From NCBI GenBank assembly GCA_034401795.1, contig CM067373.1, positions 43,229,142 to 43,293,141 on the forward strand: a DNA stretch of 64,000 nt, given 5' to 3'. The notes under the pieces are model-generated. The model did not search any database, was not told the DNA's origin, and saw only the letters and a program-made list of their open reading frames with translations. Below are positions 1 to 12,909 of the stretch, piece after piece. How positions within the stretch are numbered: position 1 is the first letter of the stretch; every line of letters begins with the position of its first letter. The position numbers and the translations under genes are program-made. Source of the DNA: Chaetoderma sp. LZ-2023a (lineage: Eukaryota > Mollusca > Caudofoveata > Chaetodermatida > Chaetodermatidae).

Positions 1-1
1 C

Positions 2-80
2 ACACTTCGGCTGAGGAGGAATATCGTCAAGCTTACACTCTACAGGCACTTTACAAATACACTTATTTTTGCCGTAATAG
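2..80 (+). CDS. TMEM87: TMEM87-like exon (first in window)
   Basis: In frame from base 2 ([11 protein letters not shown]...IFAVI), ending in one base of a split codon before the donor GTAAGT at 81. It encodes the basic loop RLRR and the start of a transmembrane helix. The true 5' end of the exon is beyond the window. Confidence 0.9.
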
Positions 81-589
81 GTAAGTTGACGATCATTCTT
101 AATTCAGAGAAATATATTATTTGATAACAAATATTCATTTAGGAAAGACAGCGACAGATTTCAACAACATTGTTTTTTCAAAATGTGCATCAGCCATTCT
201 TTGCTAACCCTGTAGGTATTGAGCCTTTGGTTTCAGTGAAATAATGCTTGACCCACGTAGTGGTATTATTTGGTCAAGAAAATCAAATTATTTGATTATT
301 AAATGTCCATTTGCAGGCCAAGAGAGGATTATTTTTGAAAATTTACCACTTTGATAACTGGCTCGGTTGGCTCTGAGCCAGTGATTCCAATGGTAAAATT
401 TTCAAAAATTGTTTTCTCTTGTCCTGTAAATGGGCATTTTCTGGGGGGAAAATGAAATTGTCTTGAAAAATTTACAGATTAAAGGTTTAAATAATAAGGA
501 CCAAGAATGTTTTGTGGACCAACTCAATATTTTGTTACAGAAAATCTGTGACATATGAGTAATTTGTACAATCTGTTTATTGACATGAG

Positions 590-638
<49 letters not shown>

Positions 639-2184
639 TTTTTATAAGTCCCCAATGATTTGTTGTTTGTGTCTTTCAGCATCGTTAGCCTTCTTTGTAT
701 GGTATTTAACTCAACATCCAGTAATCAATGGATCAGTTGATTGTATTATCGTAAGTAAACATCTACGCACAGATCTATCTATCAAAAGATGGCATTTCTC
801 GGAAAAAATTGATGAGATGGAACATGCATCTGGTTGAATTCTGAATTTCATATCTTGCCTGGAAAAGCAATGTTATTCTAATCATTTATGGTTAACCCAT
901 CTTGTGTCAACTTAGCCATTTAATGGTAAAACTGGCCAAAGCAGTCTCTTCAGTGGTGTTGAGGAATGTCTATTTTCACATCAAGAGTATACTTACCTCC
1001 CTAATACTTTTGATATTGCTAAATATCGGCTTTCACTCAATAAACACTCAGATTAAAACAGTTAGGTGCCCCTACTGGGCAGGGAGTCAGAGCGTAGTCT
1101 GGCGGATACCAGCCCCACCACCGCGCATGCGCAGACTAGCACTTCCTCTTTGCTAATTTATTGGCAGAGAGTCTACACATGTTTTTGTGCTAGTGCTTTT
1201 CTTGGCTCAATTCTTAGTGTTTTTGTGAAAATTTGGAAGTGTTTATCCCTGATAAAGATGGCAGGAAGGATGACTTCGCCAGAGGAGGGCCCAGGACCTT
1301 TAAATCAGGTGACTTCTAGTAAAATTAGCGAGTTTTTCTCCCGGTGTAATGTGTTTCCGGGACTCGCGCTTACCGTGATAAGCGCCTTGTTTAGTTGGTT
1401 TATTTCAACTAGGTGCTATATCATACTAATCTCTCTTTGTGTTTATGTCCACAGGTCTGTGTGACGACATTTAATGGACATCACATCAGCAGAGGGTTTG
1501 TTTCTCTCCAACATGGTTCCATTTCCTACTAATACTGTTAGGTTATCTAACCAAAAATTCTATGTCCAGTGAGTCGGAGGCCTAGTATAAAGGTCTTCTC
1601 ACTTTGCCCTCTTGATCCAATTCCTTCCCCTAGAGGTGGAGAGAGTTAAGAGGCGTTCAGTTGGTGGAGTGCTCCAGTTCATCACGTTGGATGGTTTGTC
1701 TATACAAGGTGTCAGGTATCTAATTATTGATATGAGGTGATGTTAATTATTTAGAGGAAAGGGAGATAATTAACAGTATTTGCCATTGTTATCAGTATAT
1801 ATCTGATGGTTGTGTAGTCGAAATGTCCATTCTGCACATGTTCTGGTTAGAGATACAATTCGTCCTTGCACTTGGATGTTTGTTGGGGATCGATTTTTTC
1901 CTGTCATAGGATTAATGACGTCATAATCAGCCTTGCTCTTTATTAACAATTAAAGTTGTCCGAAGCTGGTTTTCTGATTAATTTTGATCTTTATGATCAT
2001 TTCCTTCTCTTGAGTTGGTGAGTTTCTGAGCTTAACTAGATTGCTCATACTTCTCGTCCTTTGCCCTGTTTCAGAGACCTGGTTGTGCGTCCTGTGGACG
2101 GTATTTGAAAGACAAGTTTGTGCCTCATCTCTGTTATCAGTGTAGCCCCTGTGGTCCCTTGCTTAATTGCGAGATATGTAAGCA

Positions 2185-2216
<32 letters not shown>

Positions 2217-5200
2217 CGAGCTAATGTCCGAATTCTTGTGCTTGCAGGCGAAGGACAAGGTGGTGGAGGAGGACAAGAAGAAGCAGAAAAGAGAGGTTGT
2301 GAGTAAGAAGGGTAAGAGGAAGGCCTCGTCCGCGGTGGACATGGAGGCCTTCCGGACCGAGATGTTGGGAGAGATGAGGAGGACAATAAAGGATTTGGTT
2401 CCAGAGTTGCTTCGTGGCATGCTTCCTGGACCAAATCCTTTGTTGGCCTCATCATCTGCTTCGGAGCAGGTAATCCCCACCTCTGAATCACCTTTCCTTA
2501 GTACGCTTCCGTTGTTCGAAGATTCAGAGGTGGCCCCATTAGAGGGGGCGTTCCACGACCCTGGCAGCAGGCTTAGTGCCGCGCCGAATAGGGACCGTGG
2601 GCGGTTGTCGCTGGGAACCCGCGGGCTGCTTATCAGTCCAGGGGTATCCGCACGCCGCGGGTGCCAGTACCTCGTATGGCACCTTCCCTGGCCAGTCCGG
2701 GTTAGCTCTCTTTGCTGACCCGGAGTCTAATCTGTCTGGCCAGGAGGATGAGGATTACCTGTTGGGGTCGCCGTCTGAGGATGTGGCCATGGATTATGAC
2801 GCCTGTGCACCCCTCGCGGGGAATACAGGCGACTTATTCCACGGTTCTACTCTCCCAGGGGTAGAATCCACGGTTCAGACTGTGGCCCTGGGCGCTGGAG
2901 GCCAGCGTTACCGCATACCTCGGCTTGCCGAGAGTGTCGCTGGTGCTGGCCGGGGCCGTGGTGGGGCGGTATATGCCCCGCGCTCTACCACGGCGCCTGC
3001 TCCTGGTCAAGCCAGTGAGATTAGCATGCCGGTGTTATCAGGCCCGCATGCTCTCCCTGGCTTGCCAGGGATATCAGCGTATCCGCCGTCAAGCTCTGTT
3101 GCTTGCGCTCAGGAGGAAGACGAAGGCCCCCGTCTTGTAGAGCGCTCGCAGCTAGCCACGGAGGAGGATTGGTCTGACGCTTGCCAGTGGTTGGTGAGTG
3201 TTAGACCAGATCTGCCCGTGGCTAGCCAGCGTCATCACAGGCCGTGGTTAGCTGGTAAGCCTACTGCTAACGTTGACATGTTCGAGGCGGCGGAGACCTC
3301 CATTAAATCGAGTGGACGTCTCGCTAAGGCCCCGCGCGAGGTGGCCAGGCGTTGCCGCATCGTGCCCCTGGATTACCAGCGGTACGGTGTGGTACCTAAG
3401 CCGAGCGTGGATGACTGCGCGGCTTTGGGTGAGGATGCGCGGCCAGGCTCCCGTTCTGACACGGGAGTCTTGTGTTCGAACGCGTTGCGTTCAGCAAATA
3501 CCGCGTTGCGTGATGCGGAGGAGAGTGGGAGGGCTTCGATTGCCGCTCTGTCCCACATCTCCCAGCTGTTACAAGGGGTAGTAACAGCATCCGCATCGCG
3601 CCAGCCAAGTCCGGTCACATTCCAGCGAGCCATCCAGGATGGTATCAACCTGGCTCTGGACTGTATGACGCGGGGCGGTGACCAGGAGTGGCCGGGCAAG
3701 GCGCACATTTGCCTTGGACAATCTGTGCCCGTCCCAGGACCTGTACAATAGGCTACTGCGTACGCCTATGACAGGTCCTGGTCTCTTTGGAGGTGAGGGA
3801 TGTAGGCACCTCCAGGAGACAGTTACTCTGGTCAATAACCAGAGGGCGCTGCGCGAGCAGTTTGAGGTGCTTCGTCGTGCTAACGTTCGCGCCGCACCCC
3901 CTGCGTATCGTCCCCTGCAGGCTCGAGGTGGTGGTGGCCAGGTCAGAGGCCAACCACCATCGCAGCGTCGGCCAGCAGCGAGGGGGGCGAAGGCTCCTCA
4001 GGCGCAGTCAGCCAGGCAGCCGCCCGCGCACCGAGGTGCGCGCGGTGCTGGTCGTGGCGCGCGAGGATCTGGGCGGGGTAATCGTTCCTGATGGGACGCT
4101 TACCGCGGTGAGAACCGCTCCGGTGTTTCTGGCAAAGGAGACAGTGCCGCTGTTGCACTCCTTATGTCCACCTCTATCCCTAGGTGGACCGGTGGGAGGC
4201 CGGCTAGCTGACCACATGCAAGAGTGGGAACGGTTAACTCAGGACCGTTTAGTCTTGCGATGGCTTTCAGTCGGGTATCATCCCGATTGGATGACAGGGC
4301 CCGCCATTGCGACTGTCTCTAGTGCCGATCTGGACTCCAAATCCGAGAGATCCAGAGCAAAGGTTGTGTATCGAGGAGGAAATAAATTCCCTCATACAAA
4401 AAGGAGCTATTCAGCCGGCACAGAGGTGTCCGGGCTTCTATTCAACCCTGTTCTTAGTAACAAAAAACACCGGAGGGTGGAGACCAATTCTCAACTTCAA
4501 GCCATTGAACAAGTTCATAGAGACGCCCAGTTTCAAGATGGAGACTGTGCGCTCGGTGTTGGCGGGGTTAGAGAGGGGAATGTGGACAGCGTCGATCGAT
4601 TTGAAGGACGCTTATTTCCACATCCCCATACACAGGAGTTTCCGTCGCTTCCTGAGATTTGCATTCCAGGGCAGACAGTGGGAATTCAGGGTGTTACCCT
4701 TCGGAATTTCCACGGCTCCTCGGGTTTTCACCCGTGTGGTTCTTGCGATCACCGCATACCTCCGCAGGAGAAGCATAGCAGTCCACATGTACATAGACGA
4801 CTGGCTGTTGAAAGCGCACACCCAGGAAAGTTTATCGGCCAGTCTGGAGATTGTTTTGAAGACTCTCACAGACTTGGGCTGGATGATCAATTTCCCAAAA
4901 TCAGAGCTGACTCCATCCCAGAAGTTTGTTTACCTGGGGATGTTCTTCGATCTAGAGACAGGATATGTTTTTCCTACTCAGGAGAGAGTTCAGAAACTCA
5001 TCTCATTAATTCAGTCAGTGTGCGACAGTCGTCATGTCCTGGCACGGGTTTACTTGAGAATGCTGGGGATGATGGTTTCATTGGAACCAGTCATTCCTCA
5101 GGCCGCCTTACGCAGGCGGCCGATCCAGTTATTTCTCATGACACAATGGACCCAGAGTACAGATTCGCTGGACTCGAATGTGTCAGTGTTGGCGCCTCTG

Positions 5201-8200
5201 ATTCATCACCTGCAATGGTGGTTGGACGCAGAGAATCTCTTGGTGGGGGTTATGGTAACCCCTCCCCACCCTCAGGTGACTGTGTATACAGATGCATCGA
5301 TGGAGGGCTGGGGGGCTTGCCTGGAAGAATCCACGATATCAGGGCTTTGGAATCCGGAACAGTCAAAGGAACATATAAATCTACTGGAGCTAAGAGCAGT
5401 AGTCCTGGGCCTGGAACATTTCTTACAGAAAGTTCAGGGCAAGATTGTTCTTATTCGTTCAGACAACTCAACAGTTGTGACTTACATAAACCGCCAGGGC
5501 GGAACGAAGTCGCCCAGTCTCTGTATGATGACATGGAGACTGCTTTGTTGGGTGCCTGGATCACCAGATTACCTTGAAAGCAGTTCATATTCCGGGAAGG
5601 TTAAATCTGCTAGCAGACTCATTGAGCCGAAGGATGAGTGTTTTACCCACGGAATGGCAACTAAATCAATGTGTGGCGGATCGTCTGTTCGACCATTGGG
5701 GGAAACCCAACATCGATTTGTTCGCAACGAAGAGGAATGCGAAGATGACGACGTACGTCTCTCCGATTCCGGATCCAAGCGCTTTCGCAACAGATGCGTT
5801 AGCTATCAGCTGGGGGAGAATGTATGCATACGCATTCCCTCCAGCAATCCTGATTCCAAAAATTCTTCAGAAAATAGACAAGAGGAATGCCAAGTGCTTC
5901 TGATCGCCCCGGATTGGCCAAGCCGATCATGGTATACGGATCTGCTGGACCTTCTGGTCTGCAATCCGGTTCCTCTGCCTCTGATGGACGATATTATCTT
6001 CCAGGGCAAGGCCCTTCACAACAATCCGTCAATGTTCAGATTGACTGCGTGGATGTTGTCAAGGAATCTAGAATTAAGGAGGGCTTTTCTGAGCAAGCAG
6101 CCATGTTTATGGCCAAAGCCAGGAGGGGGTCAACCTCCAGAGCATATAATTATAAAATCAACAGATTTGCAGAATGGTGCTCAAAAAGATGTATTGATCC
6201 AATGGATTCATCTATTCAGGTAGTAGCTGATTTCCTCTGTCACCTGTATGATGCCTATAGCCTCAAGCCTAACTCTATTGCTGGTTATAAGTCAGCTTTA
6301 ATGTCTTATTCCTTGCTTGGCTAAGAGGGGAAGTGATGAAGTAAATACATTAAATGTATTAATTAAAGGCATGGGCAATCTAAGACCAAGGAATCCCCCT
6401 GTGATTCTGTCTTGGAGTTTATCGCTAGTGCTTCAAGTACTAGGTGATAAGCCGTTTGAACCACTTAGTTCCATTTCTATGAAACTATTAACACTGAAGA
6501 CTGTGTTTTTAATTGCTGCGGCCTCGGCTAGGCGTAGAAGTGAAATTCATGCCTTATCAGCCGAGGATGACCGTTTTGTGGTTTCAGGGGAAGGCCTTAA
6601 GCTGCTACCTAGGATTAATTTCTTGGCTAAAAATCAGTCGTTGAAATATCCAGGTCAACCTATTGTTTTGCCTGCTTTAACTAGATATGATCCTAATTCT
6701 AAAGCATGGTGTCCCGTCCGGGCGCTTCTCCGGTACAAACAACGTACATCGGAGTGGCGCACCGACCAGTCGGCGTTATGGTTGTCATATATTGAACCCC
6801 ATGGCAGGGCTTCTAAGGACACCATTTCCAGGTGGATTGTAGAATGCATTCAGTTTTGTCATAAATCCGCCACCGGGAAGCAGGTTGACGTGGCCAAGGC
6901 TCACAGTGTCCGCGGCGTAGTGACATCCACTGCCCTATTTAATGGGGTCCCTGTGGATGATATTATGTCGGTGGCTCAGTGGCACTGTGAGTCAAGTTTT
7001 ACAGACCATTATCTCCGTGACACCTCTAATCCTCTCGCCTTGTCGATTTTGAAAAGATAACTAGGCTTATATTTTTGATGGGGTTTCCTCATTGCTTATA
7101 TATTTCACAATTAATCGATGGAAACAACCACTTTTTTGGGACTGCATCGTTCTTCACCAATGGGAAGAGGATGTCAGCAGCCATTTCAACAAGGTCAGTC
7201 TTGTGTATGAGTTGTCCATTGTTGATTGTCTTGTCGCGTTACCCGTTATTAATATGATGATGGTTTTGTGTATTTATGTGGTTCATTGTTGAGAGTATAC
7301 GAAAATGGAGTTTTTTCGTCTTTGTCCTGTAGTACATGGCACTTGTACGTAGAGAGCTTATAGGACATTGAGGTCATTCGACTCTTCCTCCCAGGAAGGA
7401 GGGGGGGGGAGCGCATATGACATTCGGTCATCTCTCATACATCGGTGGTGTTATCCGATGGTTAGTCAAATCCTGACTGTTTTTTCATACAGTTTCAGAA
7501 GTTTAAGTGCCTTAAACGCAGAAAAGCGTATAGGGATGAGCTGGTCTTTTGACCTCGCCTCCCTCCCGCCGAATTCACTGTCGAATTCTGGCAATATCAA
7601 AAGTATTAGGGAGGTAAGTATACTCTTGATGTGAAATAAACGAAATCTAGGATTTCTTTTTTCACGAGAGAGTTGATACTTACCTCCCTAGATACGGACC
7701 CGGGCTCTCCACCCCACAGAGGCTCGGTCTTCAGGCTCTTAATAGTTGCATGTGTATCAGCCAATAAATTAGTCAGAGAAAGTGCTAGTCTGCGCATGCG
7801 CGGTGGTGGGGCTGGCATCCGCCAGACTATGCTCTGACTCCCTGCCCAGTAGGGGCACCTAACTGTTTTAATCTGAGTGTTTATTGAGTGAAAGCCGATA
7901 TTTAGCAATATCAAAAGTATTAGGGAGGTAAGTATCAACTCTCTCGTGAAAAAAGAAATCCTAGATTTCGTTTAATGCACGCCAAGAGAAGACTATTTTT
8001 TTGAAAATATACCACTGGAATGACTGGCTCGGTTACCGAGCCAGTCATTCCAGTGAAAAATTTTCTAAAATAGTCTCCTCTTGGCTTACAAATTGATACT
8101 GATTATGCACAAATTTGAATTTGCTTGACCATATGTTCAAAGAGCCTTCATTTACAGGACAACTGAGACTTTTTTGTAAATTCCATTAGAAAACTTAAAA

Positions 8201-11200
8201 ATTGTCATCTTTTGACCTGCAACTGGATTGCATTCGATTAGCAACACTTTTTTACATATCTTGACTGTTAAATGGTTAATTAATAGGCCTATATTTATAG
8301 GTGGTATATTGAGAGCTTTGAATCGCTGTTGACACAAGAGGGGTTAAATTTGGTAAAGAGAATCAAAATAGTTGCCTAGTGAATATACATTTGTATGTGA
8401 AGAGAAAATTATCCTTTAAATATTTACCACTGGAATAACTGGCTCAGTTATCAAGCCAGTCATTCTACTGGTAGATCAAGCCAGTCATTCTACTGGTAGA
8501 TTTTTAAAAATAGCGTCTTGATCTGCATATGGGCATTTCCCAAAACCACTGCAAAAGCCTTTTTTTACCGTCTTTAGTATTAAAGTGTAAAGCAGATTTC
8601 AATTATACGAGGATTTTAACTTATTGCTAGATCCATCTCTGGTTCATTAGAGTTATGGTCTTGGAATGAAGTTTATGAACATTGACTATCAGCTAAGCCT
8701 CGGTATGATGTCCAGAGATGATATTTTGATGCAACAGAGTTTGCTTGCCCTTGTTCTCACTTTAGTATTATATTTGATGGAGGTGTGGATTTGTCTAAAT
8801 TTCAGTTGTCATGGTTGTAGTGGAATTTAAGAGAACTTTTAGCCTGGCAATGCGTGTTCGTTTTATATTAATTTGCTGTTATACATAATGCATAAAGATG
8901 CTAATATGACATGTCCTGCAATAGATGAGGTACATGTGAAGCAGTTCCTTTTATCCGTAGGTTTATTAACCTTTTTGTGCCTACACTCAGAACTACACCG
9001 GCTGAGGATGGCCTATGCTCTAAAATGTTATTGCTAGTAAAATTTTGCCATAAACAGTTGGCTCCCTTTAGCTGTTAGACGCACACAATAACGGGCCTAA
9101 TTTCTGTCATGTATCGCGTCATCAGTATATGCATATCTGCTATTTTAAGAAGGTACACCCCCACTCTATCCCCACCGGGTCCAATTGTGCAGAATTCCAG
9201 TGAACCCACCCACATCCCAGTGACAGTATAGTGTATAGCTCTATCAGAAATCCTATTACTAATGCATTGGCCATCTACGGCAAGCGTAGTCCTGAGTGAA
9301 CAGTTTAAATAAGCTTTTGAATGGAACTATTTATTCTTTTGAAATATGTCAAATTTATGGGGGGAAATTTAGTCCTCAGGGAGCATTTACATGAAAAAAC
9401 GTAATCGTGAAAGCGTTAAATGATCTGTTTTCATGAAAAATGGTCCGGCGACCTAAGTAAGCACACTTGTGCGAATACGGGTCAAAAAAGCATTTTAAAA
9501 AACAGATGGTTTCTTTAGTACCCCAAACCCAACCTCACACCTAAGCTTGTTCAAAATCCATCCTATAAAGCATGAGATTTGAGTTATCTTGTTCGCTGGA
9601 CCCATGCACTTGCTCACACACACGTATGCACAAACAACTACTTCAATATCACAAGACTAATGAATAGTTAGTCTTAACCGGTTAACCCTTAAATTTTTTC
9701 ATGAAATTTCAATTGTCTCACAAAAAATGTCGGTTTGCTGACCAAGAGCAGCTTATTTTAGAAAAGTTACCATTGGAATGTCGGACTTGGTTATCGAGCC
9801 AGTCATTCCAGTGGTAAATTCTCTAAAATAAGCTGCTCTTGGTCTGCAAATGAACATGTATTCATTGCCACTGCAGAAGGCGGTGTTTTGGCCACCTTGA
9901 GTGTTAAGCGGGTTAAAATGTACTAATTTTGAATACTGTTATCGGTATCACACGACTACTACAAATTCATGTTCAGCAAAATTTGTGCATATTGTTTTCA
10001 AAATATTTCTACGTATACATGTTAATCTGTGAATGTGAACCTGTCATGTTTTCTGCAGTCCTTGAGGGGTAAATGGTTGACGGAAGCATTTTGGCCGCTG
10101 CTGTTCTCCTCTATTCTTGTTGTTATCATGGTGCTCTGGAGACCAACCGTTAACAATCAGAGGTATGTACTGGCCTGCAAACCAACCCTTTCATGGTCAA
10201 GATGGGTCAGGAAATTTGAAATTATTGCTTGTTCAATGTCAAAGCACCTTTCCAGTTTATCCATCCATCATATGACATCATAATCAACTATGTGAAGCGG
10301 TGACACGTACGAATTATATGTCTACTATTTAATAATCATTCTGTCGAATATTTTGAAACTAATTTGACAGGGCAGTTCAATTATTTTCAAAATATTCAGC
10401 AGCTTACCTGTATAGTTTTTTGGAAATTGATAGTTCAGGGATCGATCGATCCCAACCTGAGTGAGGTGTGGGTGAAGCTTAGCTAGAGATGGGCGGTGCA
10501 TAGCTAAAACTGGAAAGGTCCATTTACAGGCCAACAGAAGAGTATTTTTTGCAAATGTACCACTAAAATGACTGTCTCCTCTAGATCTATGTAAACAGAC
10601 ATTTCTCAAGACCACTACAAAGGGTAGTTTTGGGCCGGACTAAAATCAGCCTTTGCATTGGTCTTGAAGAATGTCTATTTGCAAGCCAAGAGATTATTTT
10701 AAAATTTTACAAGCTGGCAATTAGACTGCAGGCATTTTTAGTGGTCTTTTCAGTGCTACCAATCAATGCCGGCTTAAGCTGATACGAGGCCCTAGACTGG
10801 AGACCCTATGGTTTCGATTCTTAAATCTAGACAGATGCAATCTGAGGTCTATTTAGCATAATTTTTTATTAATTAGTAGGCTAATTGATCAAAAAATTTC
10901 AAGAGAATCATAATTTTTGAAGGCCAAAAGAATTCAATTTGTGTAAATTTACCAGGGAGATTTATGATTTCAAAATAGAATTCTCGCGACCTGCAAATGG
11001 ACATTCCTCGGTACCACTGTAGGATTCTTTTGACCATCACAATGGTTTTAAATGGACAATAAGATTCACAGCCTTGCATAGCCAATGTCCATTTTAAGGC
11101 CAGAAAAATATTTTTGAAAATTTACCACTGGATTGACTGGCTTGGTTACTGATTCTCTTGGACTGCAAATGGGCATTAACCAAGATGACTATTACTGTAG

Positions 11201-12866
11201 TGTATATGGTACTGAGTTTGTCTCTTCGTTGCGTTACGTAGCCTATAGAAAAAAAACCTCTTTGGTTCAGCGCGCGATGCCCTAGGCTGTAGCCTAAGTA
11301 GCCTAGTGGGGTAAACCGGCCCTGCTACCAATTTTCATTCTTTTAGAGTTATGTTGATAATTCCTGTTCTGTTTGAAGTACAGTTTGGAGTTATTTTCAG
11401 ATATTGCCATTACTAGTGGTTTTGAAAGATTTATGCCGCCACACCCCCCACCCCCAATCCACCCCGCCAGTCCATCTACGATTAATCGAATAATCACAAT
11501 TATTTATCTACGGTGATCATGATTTAAAAAATTCCATAATCGTGCAAGCCTAGTAAATGAATATGGATACATAGGGAATATTACGTATTATCATATAAAC
11601 AAGCCTTCTAGCCCATTCCATATTTTTTGATATGAGCACACGTGCCATATTCAACGGGGTATTTTCATTGGCTGTTGGTGCGCAACCCATTTAAATCAAC
11701 CAATTAAAACATCGATTGATGTGAGCGTGACACGTAGGAATTACTATGCGGTACTGTTTTACTACGATTTGTCATTCATGAAACGTCATCGTTTGACAGT
11801 TTATCAGTCGGCAGCGAAGTAACGATTGATGGCTGTGGCTGTGCGATAGTCTTAGAAGAAAATTGTAGTTTATGGCTGACATCTCCAGAGTTAGTGTTTG
11901 TCACTATATTTTGCTGCGCATTCAGTATCTGTTATCAGGTAGTGGTGCGTCACAGCGGCAGTATCGATTTCACGAAAATCAACAATGAGAAATCAGATAA
12001 AAGTCACATCAGCAACTATTGGCAAATATTTCAAAATTACAGTTTATATGATAAATAAAATCTCAAACAAATCTCAAACTCGGTCTCTTTTCATATCACT
12101 ATTATGAACCTCATTGAAAATTATCAATTTTGCACTCGCTAAAGTTCGTGCAAATTGATCATTTTCAACTCGGTCCATAATAGTGATATGAAAAGTGACC
12201 TCGTTCCAGATACTCTATATATTACCCCTCAGCATTGTCACATGACCATATACTGTTATTTGAGTGGTTAAGATCAGTGATGTATGATCTGGTATTTCCC
12301 TCACGCGACAGCAATACTACACGGTATCTCCCGCGCGATACATCATGTTTTAGTCTTAATGCGCTGATTAATTATGACGTAACAATAGTGAATGGCGAAG
12401 CTCATGATGTCATAAGTGTTGATGCATTCCGAAACTGACGTCACAACGTGTTGAAAATTGACACTATTTAGGATAAGATAAAATTCTCTCACTCTCTCCC
12501 GCTCTCTCTTTTTTAATCTCGCTGATGTCTGAGGGGTAATAAATTCGTTACACAAGTGTTTTGGCGGGAGTACACGTGCAAATAAATATATTTCACTCGC
12601 TACACTCGCGAAATATAAATTGTATTTGAAATACAACGTTTGCACGTGTGGTAACAGCCTGTACACCCGCCAAAACGCTGGTGTAACTAATAGTATCCTT
12701 TGAACATTTCTATTACACTGTATTCACCAGGTATGCATTTTCACCTTTATTGGATGCTGATGAAGATGATGCTGATGATGCCATCATGAATGATGCTTTT
12801 GGTTAGTAAATATATTTCTTCATCTCCCTCCTTCCCTCTCTTTCTCTCCCCACCCTCCCTCATTCC

Positions 12867-12909
<43 letters not shown>

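Larger units (their letters stand above)
974..7974 (+). mobile_element. DIRS-type tyrosine-recombinase retrotransposon fossil
   Basis: About 7 kb with inverted terminal repeats, a gag-like region, reverse transcriptase, RNase H and a tyrosine recombinase in that order. An internal complementary region near the right end carries the reverse complement of both outer ends. This layout is specific to DIRS1-like elements. There is no target-site duplication where it enters the A' MITE, as expected for recombinase-mediated insertion. The coding part is broken, with roughly five breaks, but domains and ends are well kept, so it looks fairly young. It sits in intron 2 of TMEM87 in the sense direction. 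Confidence 0.93.
892..8347 (+). mobile_element. Family A' TTAA-ended MITE, split by the DIRS element
   Basis: The left end TTAACCCATCTTGTGTCAAC (892) and right end GTTGACACAAGAGGGGTTAA (to 8347) are inverted copies. Removing the DIRS insertion (974-7974) leaves a unit of about 456 bp with the family A palindrome (GGAATGACTGGCTCGG) at its centre. TTAA followed by CCC is the end pattern of piggyBac-type elements, so I infer a piggyBac-derived MITE. Confidence 0.78.

Noticed and set aside
1066-1464. 132-codon frame starting in the DIRS left end
   Set aside because: No known domain and it begins within the inverted terminal repeat; most likely leader sequence.
2045-2491. 148-codon minus-strand frame with long proline runs
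   Set aside because: The proline runs come from the 31-base G tract, and the frame lies antisense to the DIRS gag-like region.
3787-5577. 596-codon open plus-strand frame overlapping the DIRS reverse transcriptase
   Set aside because: It runs in a different frame from the clear RT and RNase H motifs and shows no domain of its own; a shadow of GC-richer coding DNA.
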